Assembly: GCA_963669155.1 (NCBI GenBank)
Contig: OZ022581.1
Span: 8,399,803-8,463,802 of the forward strand
DNA from: Arbacia lixula
Lineage: Eukaryota; Echinodermata; Echinoidea; Arbacioida; Arbaciidae
Direction of reading: 5' to 3'
DNA: 64,000 nt
The notes under the pieces are model-generated. The model saw only the letters and a list, made by a program, of their open reading frames with translations. It was not told the DNA's origin and searched no databases. How positions within the stretch are numbered: the stretch's first letter is position 1; each line of letters opens with the position of its first letter. Below, one piece after another: positions 47,997 through 59,629 of this stretch. Made by a program: the position numbers and the translations under genes.

Positions 47997-48007
47997 AATA
48001 TTGCCTT

Positions 48008-48055
<48 letters not shown>
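47997..48055. repeat. (AT)n microsatellite at duplication boundary
   Basis: About 50 bp of AT dinucleotides. Similarity to the block at 62357 starts directly after it. Confidence 0.85.
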
Positions 48056-48057
<2 letters not shown>

Positions 48058-48599
48058 AGAAGAATATAGGTTGCGATGGCGCTGATTTCTAGGTGAGGAG
48101 AAACAAATTGAATGAAGCGCTGGATAAAAAAAATTATTCGAATTTTCGATCATAGACCTTTATCTAGAATGAATGAATCATTCATTCTTAAAAAGCAATC
48201 ATGGCTATGTAATTATTGCTGATTATCTCACAATAATAACGGAGCTGGTGTCGGGTCACTTGCCAATCTTCTGAAGCTCATTTCTTCTATCCTTTATTTA
48301 AATGTTAATGCAAGTTTCCTATATAATAGTATAATATACGTATTATCAAGTATCAAGTATTTAAGTGTCTGTGCAATGATTGATGAATGATATTACCAGG
48401 GCCCCCGGGGAGAACAGTGCCTGACAAACTGACAGGGCTACCCTGGCAAAAGCATGATTAAATAGATAAATACATAAATAAATACGCATGTGGCTGTGCT
48501 ATGGGACGTAGGAACACTCCAAAAAAGAAAACATGAGATGAATACCCGTTTTGAAAAAAAGCAAGAAAATATTACAAAATAAAAAAGAACAGTTTTTAC

Positions 48600-48636
48600 C
48601 TTTTTCATCAAGGTTCATCACTCTCAACTGGGCGTC
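48600..48636 (-). CDS. 37-nt exon, copy A of a duplicated exon
   Basis: It encodes DAQLRVMNLDEK, phase 0 in and phase 1 out; the two other frames contain stops. Acceptor 'catattcaaacag' and donor 'gtaaaa'. The copy at 62898-62934 keeps the same splice sites and frame, with two amino-acid changes (A to T, D to G). Confidence 0.6.
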
Positions 48637-49334
48637 CTGTTTGAATATGAAACAACATAATATCCAAGATGTAATTATAGGCACATGCACATTGGGTTTA
48701 TATGAAAAGGAGTCCGTGGGCGCGTCTCTCGACACGATGACAACTCTAAGCCGAGATCCAATCCGATATTTAGTACTGAGGTGATTCTCGTAATTATTAC
48801 AGCTGTAATCTTAGTTCTAAATGCTGAATTGCTAAATTTCTCGGACACTGTCGCATCTATTTTTCTCGATCGGACGATCCTTGAGAACAATAGTGATCTA
48901 TGGAAGTTGAGTTGCGTAATTAGGGCCATGGAAAGTGAATACATTTTCATTTACGCGTGCTACAATGACACTTGCACACATGTGTCGAACTTCGCTAAGC
49001 ATTAAATCAGCTGTGGTGGAGTAAGGGGTTAGCATGCTCAACATTACTCTATTGAATGCGAAATTCCTGAAAAAGACAGAAAAAATATTTCATAATGTAT
49101 CATTCGAGCATTCTGGAGATAAAAAGGCTAGTCTAAATATACTACCATTTTAACACATTTTAATGTTCAAAACTCACTAGTGTTCGATTATTTCTGTTAA
49201 GATTATCAACTGTACTTTTTGATTGAAATGCTTTATCTGCTGTGACGCGCAATACATGCATTTATTAACAACTTTTCACAATATTAAGACATTAACCTTA
49301 AGCATGGCATGTTTACCTGGACTAGCATTAACAT

Positions 49335-51080
49335 TGTAAATTGTAAATTGTATTTATTTGGTCCATTTAAAGATACATATATGGAAATTCATTTTGTTCA
49401 CATGATAAAAAATGGTAAAAAATATCAAACATTGAAAATACAAACAAACTCATTTTTACAGATTAATTGACAACATCATACATTACAATGTACTACAACA
49501 GTGAAATTAAACATAAACCTTCCAAGTCAAACCAATGGGTTTACGTAAAATGACAAATAATGGCAGGTTTTACATAAAACAAACTAGTGTTATATCATAC
49601 ATACTATCGTGCAATAATGTGATATTAATGTACAATTGAATTAAATAGTTATCGTACAGTGAAATATTGATTAGGTCCCTTTAAAATAGTGAAATGCATG
49701 GATATACCGTTACAAATATTTCAAGTGAACTCGGCATAACTAAGGGAGTAGTATTATAATTGCACTTATTGGGCACATTGTCATTAAAGTTTATTACATT
49801 TGATAATATGACTAGAATGGTATAGTGATATGATCTCATTATTTTTCCATGGATTATACAACATTGAAATTATCAGATTCGCTAACCTGGTAACGATAGA
49901 TTGGATACCCTTAATGGTTTAAAAGTGATCAGATGGTCACAACACAAGAACAGCAGAAGCAGCAAAACAACTATTCGTTTGCCCCCCCTCCCCCCTCCCC
50001 CTCCCCCCCCCCCCCCTCCCCACGCACGTCCTTCATTACCCATCCCTCAATTCACCCTTTATATTGCACTCACGCTGGACTATTTTGTTTACCATTGTAC
50101 ATACGAATTGAGTACGGAACAAAAGAACCTAGGTAACGTTTAGTGCGGCATTTCGTTGACCTTAGCCTTCTTCCAGATCGCATGAAAGTATAATAATCGT
50201 TAAGAATGTGATCTTCACTGGCTAGCATTTCCTTAGTCTTTTTAGTGATTCTGTCTTCACATTCCTTCGTGAGATGCCGTCTTTCTCCAATTATTTTACT
50301 GGCCCGTTTCACAATAGCTTCTAGTTTCCTGAGATCTTCCTTTCTGCAAGCCCCGAACCAAACAACACAGTTAAAGACTAGGACACTTTCAACAATGGAT
50401 TTGTAAAACATACTCAAAATTGGTTTATCAACATGCAGTGATCCTAGTTTACGTAAGAAATACATTCTTGTTTGAGCTTTGGAAACAATAGACTTACATT
50501 CTTCGGCCCACGTGAGTTTGCTATCTATTGTTGTCCCAAGGTATCTGTATTTCTGAACTATTTCAATGTTTTCACCTTTTATCTGAACTGGGTCATGTTG
50601 TGGGGCAGTTGTTCTAAAGTCAAATATGATTTCTTTGGTTTTGGAAGGGTTCAACTGAAGAAAATTATCATCACACCAAGTTGTAAACTGATCCACATTT
50701 GCCCGGTATTCAATTTCGTTGTGTCTTATCAGTCCCAGAATGACTGTATCGTCTGCGTATTTAAATATTCTGACATTATCCCCTTCAGCCCTACATCCAT
50801 TAGTGTACACAATGAACAAGACAGCAGACAGAACACATCCTTGTGGGGCGCCGGTATTAAGTAACATGGGATCTGACAAACATTTTTGAACTTTTACTCT
50901 TTGAGTCCGATTTGAGAGAAAGTCCTTTATCCTCAAAATCAGGGAAGGGGGGACATCCATCTGATGTAACCTGTCCAAAAGAACGTGGGTTTGTATAGTG
51001 TTAAAGGCCGACGAAAAATCGGCGAAGAGAGCGTGTGCATAGCAACCCAGTTTATCGGTGTGTTGCGCGATATCATGGAT
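49335..51080 (-). mobile_element. 5'-truncated LINE (CR1/Rex-like RT), inserted in copy A
   Basis: The minus-strand ORF (50070-51119; LINE part to about 51080) has LFADFSSAFNTIQ, NTGAPQGCVLSAVLF, KYADDTVILG (RT catalytic box) and LNPSKTKEIIFDFR, then a C-terminal region with VVWFGACRKEDLRKLE. It lacks the endonuclease and the start of RT. The 3' end at 49335 shows a tandem tail (TTTACAA repeats on the minus strand), as in CR1-like LINEs. A C-run at 49981-50020 lies just after the stop. Confidence 0.85.
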
Positions 51081-51461
51081 GGTATCTTTCAACACGAATA
51101 TGACCAAAATGGAAAGCATGTAAGAAAATCGATGAATTTATTGAACAGAAGAAACTGGGAGTTTGATACCACAACAATCTTCATTGACATAATTTGTTCT
51201 CCATCAAGTCATAGGATAATCACCGTTTTAAACAATACTTTACCCCCTGTTTAACAAAATGGTTAACATTTCAACCTGATATTTTGTCAATTAATATTTG
51301 TCTGAAAATCTCGATCCGGTATCGATACACGAAATGTCACTGATATCCGACTTTAATAGCATTCTCTTCGAGAAGCGGTTCAGCATCATAAATAAGCCAG
51401 CTCATCATGGTCGGACACTCCACTGAATCAAGAACGAATAGGGATTTGATCATGAAGCTGT

Positions 51462-52609
51462 GTAGGTGTGTTATTTTACAGCATGCCCATATCAACAATA
51501 GAAGCAAGTGCACATGGTGGAATGTTCTTACATTACCTTCTCAGAGCTGAATCGCTGTTGTCATATCTGCATTGTAATGGGTATAAACGTGGACCACTAT
51601 AGAATTTCCATTTTATTCTGTGAGTGGTACAATTGGCCCGAGGTTATTTGTACCAGTAATAATCTGCTCATGCGCACATTGCAACTATGAACTCACTTCT
51701 ACTAGCGTGAGTTCTAAATGAGATGTCACTGGCATTGTAATGCAGAAACAGCCCATTTACGGATTTAAACAATCTTAGTAGAGGGCGGAAATTCATAAGG
51801 CTACTTGCAGGAAATACCTTACATATTGACATTTGTGATGCGCAATGGGCATTGTTGTGTTTTTAATTGATTATCTGCTCTGATAAATGTACACACAGTT
51901 TTGGGGGTTCTGATTTGTAAATAAGTGAAAATCTAATGAAAAAATTGAAGGATTACTACAAGGATATTAACCCATGAAATGTCAGAAAAAAAGTGTTCCA
52001 AGAACATTTGACATCTCTTGACATTTAAAATTCAACTTGATTCCAGTTCACGAATTCACACATACACAAGCATACACACGCACACACACACATACACTGT
52101 TAAAAAAAATCTTTTTACACTTTTGAAAAATAATACAGTTACAATTCGAATCAAGCTGAAATGTATACATCGTAAGGTCAATGGATGTCAAATAGAAGCG
52201 GATCTCGTGACAATCATTAATTATTACTCTTGTAGTAATTGTTGAAATATGTAATGATATTTTCATTACGCTTTTCAATCCACTAGCAACAGCCAATACA
52301 GTGTCATCAATAATGCATGATGCTTCTGGAAGAAATTACCTTGTAAGATGGCATGTGCGATGCACAATGGGCATTGTTGTATTCTGAATTAATTCTCTGA
52401 TACACACAAATGGTTAGATGGTTAGTGTCCAAAAATAATTTCATTAACAATGATTATTATTTAAAAAAATAACCTGCTTCTAAAAAGATTGACATTTTTT
52501 TACTTTATGATATGTAAATTTGAACTTAATTCGAGTTGTAAATCATTTCTTATTTTTCAAATGCATCTAAAGTATTTTTAAACACCTACTGTATGCACAA
52601 AGGACAAAT

Positions 52610-52612
<3 letters not shown>
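51462..52612. other. Non-coding sequence between LINEs
   Basis: No supported exon. A string around 'gatgcgcaatgggcattgttgt' occurs at 51838-51860 and again at 52355-52380, so part is a diverged direct repeat. Confidence 0.45.
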
Positions 52613-52646
<34 letters not shown>

Positions 52647-52666
52647 TATATATATATATACATACA
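52613..52666. repeat. (AT)n microsatellite
   Basis: AT dinucleotide run interrupted by 'cag'. Adjacent to the ATT-rich tail of the LINE at 52690. Confidence 0.85.
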
Positions 52667-52692
52667 AAGGCCGCTGCCCTGTTGTCATAGTA

Positions 52693-52725
<33 letters not shown>

Positions 52726-53032
52726 GTTATTTATCTGCGCTATACACAAAAAGTATCACAGCGCTTACAATCAGATATAAAATACAAATATATACATTAA
52801 TTTGCATCAACCATTGGAGTTCTCAACTGTGCCAGATGAGGCCTAGTGGCCTCTTGCTTGCTGCTTCGTTCACCAACAATTTAAGGGACAAGCCCGGTCA
52901 GCACATTATTCACAGAAGCTCTAGTATAGCACTTGAGGCCACCAGGCCCCAGATGGGTTAGCCAAGTAAAACCAAATAGTGATAGCAAAAATCATCAAAG
53001 CAAATACACATTAAATAAATGAAAATATAAAA

Positions 53033-56032
53033 CTAGATATTTGGAAAAAGATATGACTTGAGTTGTCGTTTGAAAGATGATATGGTCGGTGTTGTTCGGA
53101 TGGAAGAGGGGAGTGTATTCCAAACTCTAGATCCAGCTATACTAAAACGTTTTTCTGCTATGGAGAGGTTTGTTCTCGGAATAACAAGTTTGGTGGTATC
53201 ATTTAGGGAACGTAGATTACGAGCAGGTGTGTAATGAGCAATTGTGTTTACAAGATATGAAGGACCAGTACTGTTAATCAATTTATAAATGTACAGACAA
53301 AGTTTGAACTTGACACGTTGAGAAAAAGGGAGCCAATGGAGTTCCCTAATCAAAGGAGACGTATGTATATTGCGACCAACTGAAAACACTAAACGTGCGG
53401 CACGATTCTGAACACTCTGAAGTTTTTTCTGATCTTTAACACAAAGAACTGAAAAGAGACTGTTACAATAGTCAAGTCGAGAAAGTACAAGTGCCCTAAC
53501 TGCATGATGGCAAGTTTTTTCATTGATAAATCTTCTAATGCGCCACAGATTCTTAAGATGGAAATTACAGGTACGTACAGTATTACTGACGTGAGATGAG
53601 AGTGTAAAGCACGAGTCAATACATATGCCAAGATTCTTTACTTTAGAGGATAGTGCAATTTCATTATCACATACATTGAGTTTTATGTTGGATAGATTTT
53701 CATTGAATTGGTTTTTCCGACATAGTATAGTGAATTCAGTTTTAGAAACATTTAGTTTGAGGAAATTTGAAGTCATCCACGTGTTTATCTCAGCAATACA
53801 TAACGAAATTCTGTCTAACACTTCTTGCATACTTGATGGTGAACGAGGATCAAACGCATCATATAGTTGAATATCATCGGCATAGATAAGATAGAAAAGA
53901 TTGTGCTTACGAATTATAGTTGACACAGGAGTGATATAAACATTGAAGAGTATAGGGCCCATAACAGACCCTTGGGGGACACCGTATTCGCAAGTCCAAG
54001 GAGCTGAAACTTGCTCTGATATTTTAACACGAGATGTCCAGCCAGTGAGATATGAGTGCAACCATTGTAGAGCAACATTTGACACCTTAAAATTTGATTC
54101 AAGTCGTTTTACCAAGATCTTGTGGTCAACCGTGTCAAAGGCTGCACTCAGATCCAGAAGCACAAGAAAAACCGCCTTTCGTTGGTCGAAATAGGATAAT
54201 GTGTCATTTTGAAGCTTTAGAAGAGCAGTTTCAGTACTAAAATTCATTCGATAGGCTGATTGCATAGGATCATATAAGTTGTTAGTGGTGAGGTATTCAA
54301 CCAATTGAGACGCTGCAGCTTTCTCAATAACTTTAGCTACAAAACTTAAATTACTGACAGGTCTATAATTTTTCAGATCTTGATAATCTAGTGTAGTTTT
54401 CTTAAGCACAGGTGTGATTAAGGCCTGGTGACATGCTACTGGAAAAACTGCTGATTGTAAAGAGAAATTGACCACCTTGGTGAGAGCCGAGATATGATAC
54501 AAAACATATTTCTTTAAATGCCATGTTGGTTCAACGTCCAGCGAGCAAGAAGCATTAGACATTTTAGTGATGATAATCTTTAAGTTTTCTTCAGAGATAA
54601 CATCAAAGGCAGAGAAAGAGCATGTATTGTCACTCTGAGGACATTGATCAAGTTCCTGATAATTGGTACTATCTAGGCTCTCACGAATCCTAACAATCTT
54701 CTCAACAAAGAGTTCTCTAAATCTTGATACCAAGGACACAGGAGAACAATTCTTACTTGGAAGTAGTTTCTTGTCCCTGTTAAGAAGACTATCGAGAGTG
54801 GAGAAGATAGTTTTAGCATCAGCATCAGTGAGTCTATCATCTAAAAATGACTCTTTAGCATGTATTATTGCATCATTGACAAGTTTATTTGCTGCAACAT
54901 ATAGTGCACGGTTATCATCTGTACGATGTTTCTTCCATCTTCTTTCAGCTTGCCGCCTAGACCTACGTGCAGAGAGAACATCTGCATTTATCCAAGGATT
55001 GCGGATACGAACAGACTTCACACACGATTTTTTAGGTGCATGCTTGTCAAGACATTCCTTAACTGCCGTAGTATAATCCTGCAAGAGAGCATTCACGTCA
55101 CCGCTGTCCACAAGTGTTTTAAGATTGTTAGAAAGCATCAAAGAAAAACTATCAGGATTAATATCTTTGAACTTTCGGACTGTGTGCCGAGACCTCTCAG
55201 CTGCAGGAATTTCTACTGGGCTATAACAAAAATGTACACAATGATGATCAGAGAGAAAATTCTCATGTATAGTGACGTCATGTATCTGACGATCAATCAA
55301 AGTGTTATTGGAGTTATCTTCTAGTACAGAGCAACCAGGATTTATGAGTTTCCTGGACATTACAAGATCTAAAGTGTGGCCAAATTTGTGTGTTGCGCCA
55401 TTAACATGCTGGATCATACTACCAGTTTCAATGATTGACAAGAATTGTTTGACATCGGACCTGGATGGATCGTCGATGTATACATTGAAATCACCAACCA
55501 TGATAACATGACCAGGTAAAAGAGAAATCTCATTTACCAGGGTTTCAAATTCAACTAGAAAATCACTAAGACGTAGACCGTTTGATGCCGAAGGTGGAGG
55601 CCTATAGATCACAAATATATGAATGTTACCAGTTTTGTGTCTATAAACCACACGGGCAAGTTCAAAGCTCTTGAACTTATTTTGAATGTCAATAGGGGCA
55701 TGAGAATTGACAGTCAAGTTCAAAAGAGATTTATATAAAATAGCAATTCCCCCATGGTGGTCAGTAAGTCTAGGTATACTGAGCATGGCGTACCCAGGGG
55801 GTGTACATTCATTAATGACTACTGGATCATCATCATGGAGCCATGTTTCAGTGATCATCATTATATCTAAGTCATATTCTAATATATAATCGTGGAGGAG
55901 AAAAGTTTTGTTTCTTATTGAATGAGCATTCCACAGACAAAGTTTAATATTTGGTGAGTTACATGGGTCAAATAGCTTGATTGGTACAAGATTATTCTTA
56001 ACGACACCACGATGAATAGACGGTCTATTAGG
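53033..56032 (-). CDS. LINE ORF2: endonuclease and reverse transcriptase
   Basis: From the top: LCLWNAHSIRNKT and MITETWLHDDD (APE-type endonuclease start), VIMVGDFNVY and FLSDHHCVHF (endonuclease catalytic motifs). Then RT: FRELFVEKI, NYRPVSNLSFVAKVIEK, LLDLSAAFDTVDH, YGVPQGSVMGPILF and LIYADDIQLY (catalytic YADD). The C-terminus is LHWLPFSQRVKFKL to KRQLKSYLFPNI, as in L2/CR1 elements. The first ATG in the open stretch is at 55861, but the endonuclease homology starts above it, up to the stop at 56033-56035. Confidence 0.9.
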   Translation of the reverse strand, partial: PNRPSIHRGVVKNNLVPIKLFDPCNSPNIKLCLWNAHSIRNKTFLLHDYILEYDLDIMMITETWLHDDDPVVINECTPPGYAMLSIPRLTDHHGGIAILYKSLLNLTVNSHAPIDIQNKFKSFELARVVYRHKTGNIHIFVIYRPPPSASNGLRLSDFLVEFETLVNEISLLPGHVIMVGDFNVYIDDPSRSDVKQFLSIIETGSMIQHVNGATHKFGHTLDLVMSRKLINPGCSVLEDNSNNTLIDRQIHDVTIHENFLSDHHCVHFCYSPVEIPAAERSRHTVRKFKDINPDSFSLMLSNNLKTLVDSGDVNALLQDYTTAVKECLDKHAPKKSCVKSVRIRNPWINADVLSARRSRRQAERRWKKHRTDDNRALYVAANKLVNDAIIHAKESFLDDRLTDADAKTIFSTLDSLLNRDKKLLPSKNCSPVSLVSRFRELFVEKIVRIRESLDSTNYQELDQCPQSDNTCSFSAFDVISEENLKIIITKMSNASCSLDVEPTWHLKKYVLYHISALTKVVNFSLQSAVFPVACHQALITPVLKKTTLDYQDLKNYRPVSNLSFVAKVIEKAAASQLVEYLTTNNLYDPMQSAYRMNFSTETALLKLQNDTLSYFDQRKAVFLVLLDLSAAFDTVDHKILVKRLESNFKVSNVALQWLHSYLTGWTSRVKISEQVSAPWTCEYGVPQGSVMGPILFNVYITPVSTIIRKHNLFYLIYADDIQLYDAFDPRSPSSMQEVLDRISLCIAEINTWMTSNFLKLNVSKTEFTILCRKNQFNENLSNIKLNVCDNEIALSSKVKNLGICIDSCFTLSSHVSNTVRTCNFHLKNLWRIRRFINEKTCHHAVRALVLSRLDYCNSLFSVLCVKDQKKLQSVQNRAARLVFSVGRNIHTSPLIRELHWLPFSQRVKFKLCLYIYKLINSTGPSYLVNTIAHYTPARNLRSLNDTTKLVIPRTNLSIAEKRFSIAGSRVWNTLPSSIRTTPTISSFKRQLKSYLFPNI

Positions 56033-56308
56033 TCAAGTCATGGAGACAAGCACTGGGATCTGATGTTGCTTTCTTTGACCGCCACGTTTACCCCGATGCC
56101 TATGTTTCCTAGGTTTTCTTTGTACACATGGTAGTGGCGGTACATTATCAATACTTACAGGTATTTTGATCGCCTCCTTGAATATCCCTTCTACCGCCCC
56201 AGGGGCAGTGTGTGGTTTCGCCTCCTCTCTCCTCTGGCTTCTCTGCCGCGTGTTCTGCAGAGGTGCCGAATGTACTTCTCTACCATGTCTACGATTATCT
56301 ATCAACAT
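56033..56308 (-). pseudogene. LINE ORF2 N-terminal part before an in-frame TGA
   Basis: 91 codons rich in Arg/Lys (RKPRKHRHRGKRGGQRK) in the same frame as the large ORF, separated from it by a single TGA at 56033-56035. Basic N-terminal extensions before the endonuclease are common in these LINEs. Confidence 0.65.
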
Positions 56309-56310
56309 AG

Positions 56311-57394
56311 AGAGGTTCGTATGAAATTACGATCGGAATATGATATTTATTTTTTTAAAGGGAAGCCTTATCCGTGAGCTTGCCACTGTTATTCCAGGGG
56401 GCCCTATGTACAAAAAACACAATAATACAAAGAAACATTCACATTGATTACACAAACAAATGCTGTAAACCAAAATGCAACACATCAACTAATGTGGAAT
56501 ATAACAAAAGAAAAAGGTGGACCAATGCTTCCACATGCATCACACAAGCGAAACCTCTGCCGTTGCCAATTGTTAATTGGTGATTTAAAATGATATGACC
56601 GACACTAAATAGTTACAAATATGTAGCATAATATACGAAAAGTATGAATACAAGTCCTCATTCGAGAGAACTATTAACATTACATCTCAATAAAAGTTAA
56701 TACATTTTCACGTTTACCTGCTAAATATAAGTAGAAGATGACATATATTTAACACAGAGTTGATTAAATTACAGTAAATTTAATCATGAGAAAATATATT
56801 TGTCGAATTTCAGAAAAGCTTTCGTTCTGCAAGCAGTGAGTTTTTTTAAAGTGTAAGTATGCTAGTATTTTACAAAAAGGCCACAGAAAATGAATTATGA
56901 TAAAGACTGTAAACATACATTTTGATCATTACAATTTGATCACTTATGTTAAACATTCTCCCACAAAAACGTAATCTAGTATCAACAATATGTTTTGTTA
57001 AAGTGTAAGGACACTTGTATTTCACAAAAAAAATAAGTAGAACAGAAACATGAAGCATGATATCAAATACTGTCAACATACAGCTTGATCATTACGGTTT
57101 GATCACTTAAATGTTAAACATTCTCCCCCAACACGTAATCGAGCATCAATTGAAATGATTATCCTAGGGATATTTCAATTTAATACCATCGAAACTAAAG
57201 TTGTGGTCATTTAACAATTTATACAAAAGTTACTTTGAAAGATCATTTGTCTGACAGGGTCTGTCATTAACATGAATCATAAGACCGGCAGATGTCAAAC
57301 AATCATTATTCACAACATCTTAGGTAGTGAGAGCAGAATGCGTACTTGGATTCAGAGTTACTGTAGGTAATTATGTCTGACCCACGAATTTACC
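56311..57394. other. Non-coding, with an internal diverged direct repeat
   Basis: 'gatcattac..tttgatcactta..gttaaacattctcccac' occurs near 56926-56962 and 57088-57130, so about 160 bp is duplicated. No exon supported. Confidence 0.5.
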
Positions 57395-57990
57395 CTAACT
57401 ATTAATAAATATTAAGTGCAGTCTAAATTTCGTGGGATTTAAGGCACCAAACATGATGAATGTGTCATCAGAATACATTATCACCTCACTCTGTACAAAT
57501 GAAGGGGGCAAATCATTCATAAAAATTGTAAATAGCAGGGGTCCAAGAAAAGAGCCTTGAGGTACCCCTGTTGGAAGTATCTGCACCTCAAACCTTGAAC
57601 CTTGCATTATTGTAACTTTGTGTACGACCTGTCAAATAAGAGGTAAACAACATCAATGCATTATCACAAACGACGAACATGTGAAGTAACAGATTATGGT
57701 TTACCGAATCGAAAGCCTTTCTAATTTCCAAAAAAAATACTAGTCCCATCAACCTGCCACTATCCATATTCTTATGTAAATAGTCACTCACATATATTAT
57801 GTCATCAGAGTATAAGTAGAATACTCCTTCCTGAAACATGCTTGATGTGGGGTAAGTAAATCCATCCATGGGTATTCATGTAACTGACTGCAAAGCCTTC
57901 TCTAACACCTTCATGATTACTAGTATAATATATGGAACGGTATGTGGGGGTTGAGGCGGCAGGGGAAGAAGGGTAGGGAACCACCATTAG
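57395..57990 (-). pseudogene. Decayed LINE reverse transcriptase fragment
   Basis: The minus strand has LEIRKAFDSVNHNLLLHM, SYLTGRTQSYN, then in another frame PTGVPQGSFLGPLLFTIFMN and MYSDDTFIMFGAL. These are RT palm motifs with altered catalytic box (YSDD) and at least one frame change near 57590. Upstream codons to 57990 are doubtful. Confidence 0.75.
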
Positions 57991-58074
57991 AGTCTTAGAC
58001 GTCTTAGAACAGTCGAATTGTAATTACCCATTAGAATGACGTCATTATTATGATTGGAAAACGGTTGGTTATAC

Positions 58075-58118
58075 CTTTGACCTTGTTCGTGGCTTCATTC
58101 ACTCTGCCTGCCTCTTTC
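58075..58118 (-). CDS. Possible 44-nt exon
   Basis: One frame is open: KEAGRVNEATNKVK, phase 2 in and phase 1 out. Acceptor 'cctattgtag' and donor 'gtataa' (weak). Neither phase joins directly to the exon above (59630, phase 1 out) or the one below (48636, phase 0 in), so further exons or another gene model would be needed. Confidence 0.3.
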
Positions 58119-58534
58119 CTACAATAGGAAATAGGACATAGGATTTCACAATAGCTACAAAGTAATATGTGAAAAGCGAGGCTTAGACATTGCAATCTAT
58201 TGAACAATTAAACAACATGTATTTCTTGTGATATTCATACATGTAGCTTTATTCAGAGGAACTTATTTGTGGACCGGAATTCTCCTTTACACATTGATTG
58301 TTAAAGCAAGCATTCTGCACGATACATACAAGTAGCTCGCGAGAACATACGGAGGGAAATTTTTTATCATCATTAATATAAGTGAGGATATAATTTCGTC
58401 ATCACGTTGACCCTATGTGTGCCACACAGAATGCTACTCTATGCACTTTGTGGGTATTTCTTGTGTGAAAATGCATCAATAACGTATAGAGAGTTAAGGG
58501 GAAATCAGAGGGTGAGAGAGGAGTATATGGTCAA
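58119..58534. other. Non-coding
   Basis: Nothing recognised. Confidence 0.4.
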
Positions 58535-58536
58535 AT

Positions 58537-58572
<36 letters not shown>

Positions 58573-58705
58573 GGGGGGGGAGAGAGAGGGGGAGAGAGAG
58601 GGGAGAGAGAGAGAGAGTGAAACGAGGAGCAAGAGGCAGACATAAACAGCGAGAAAGAAAATCTTAAGAGAGAGAGTGGGAGGGGGAGAGAGAGAGAGAG
58701 GGGGG

Positions 58706-58791
<86 letters not shown>

Positions 58792-58895
58792 AAGAGAGGG
58801 GTGAGAAAGAGGGGGAGAAACGAGGAGCAATAGGTAGACATAAACAGCGAGAAAGAAGATCTTAAGAGAGAGAGGGGGAGGGAGAGAGAGGGGGG
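58535..58895. repeat. (GA)n/(GGGGA)n simple repeat
   Basis: About 360 bp of GA-rich sequence in which a block 'cgaggagcaa.aggcagacataaacagcgagaaagaa.atcttaagag' occurs twice (58622-58668 and 58820-58866). The array therefore has a higher-order unit of about 198 bp. Ser/Leu-rich open frames on the minus strand are by-products. Confidence 0.85.
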
Positions 58896-59629
58896 GATTT
58901 ATTTAAATAAATGTAGCTCTCGACGCTAAGACCACATTTATTTAACTATACATTGCTTCTTATATCGTTTTTAAATGCTAGAAGGAAGTGTATCCCATTT
59001 TCTAAAAATTCTAAAATAAAAACCAAGAATAGTACGTACAGGCGTATGTCTAGCTAGTGAAATATGGATTTTAACAAATATACGACTTAGTTTATGACCT
59101 ATTAGGTTCTGCACTTTTTTTTAATGCAAACCAAGTTTAGGATTGACAATAAAATTTTCTTTTTGTCAACCACAAGATGGTTTTTAGAATTGATGCGCTG
59201 AGATATCTTGATATCAATTATCGAGAAAAAAAGTTATTGGAAGAGGACGTAATCATATTTCAACCCACAACATTATTTGCATTACACGAGACAAACCTTC
59301 CTCAGGAAAGCCCCCATGAAAGCGATGAGTCGATGCCTTGTGGATACTTCCACCCCACCCCACCTCCCACATTCCCACCAACAACAACAACTTCCACCAA
59401 CAACAAGAAAGTAGCAATCAATCTGTGCATGCCAAGGTTTGGCCATGTCTGTATCATAACGCACTTACAACTTGTATTTTTGTAACGAAAAGTCAATTCA
59501 TTATTCAAAACCGAGAAGAACATGAACTCCAACAAGACTTCAAATACAGGTCACAGTCCCTGATGAATCCTGACTGGTTAAAATTAGCGATGAATATGTT
59601 CATTGATTTTTATTTGTTATTTAACTCAC
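58896..59629. other. Intron, no exon supported
   Basis: Open frames at 59177-59643 overlap in several frames without recognised domains. Confidence 0.4.

Larger units (their letters stand above)
32775..48636 (-). other. Death domain-ZU5-UPA gene, eleven phased exons
   Basis: Exons from 48636 down to the stop at 32775 join with no phase error into 625 codons; the 5' end is not established. Order by approximate residue: 1-29 linker, 30-128 death domain 1, 128-134 microexon, 135-219 death domain 2, 220-250 Ser/Pro linker, 251-400 ZU5, to about 538 UPA-like, 538-625 death domain 3 and stop. ZU5-UPA-DD is the supramodule of UNC5 receptors, UNC5CL, ankyrins and PIDD; two extra N-terminal death domains are unlike those. 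A HFS motif at residues 395-397 suggests autoproteolysis. No membrane segment is seen in this part. A role in apoptotic or NF-kB-type signalling is inferred from the domains only. Confidence 0.75.
48056..51461. repeat. Segmental duplication, copy A
   Basis: 48056-49334 and 51079-51461 match 62357-63617 and 63618-64000 with few differences. The insert 49335-51080 (a LINE) is absent from copy B. The window ends before the right limit of copy B can be seen. Confidence 0.9.
52690..56310 (-). mobile_element. L2/CR1-type LINE, nearly full ORF2, (ATT)n tail
   Basis: On the minus strand the element ends with 'gcgcagataaataaccatt' followed by (ATT)n (52690-52725), the 3' end typical of L2-like LINEs. 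ORF2 occupies 53033-56308 with one in-frame stop. The copy looks young because 942 codons after the stop are open. The 5' end is truncated or begins near 56.3 kb. It lies in the region between the two exon sets of the minus-strand genes, in the same orientation. Confidence 0.85.

Noticed and set aside
52567..52749. Tyr/Ile-rich frames on both strands
   Set aside because: Products of AT and ATT microsatellites at the LINE tail.
58494..58841. Ser/Leu-rich minus-strand frames
   Set aside because: Translation of a (GA)n simple repeat.
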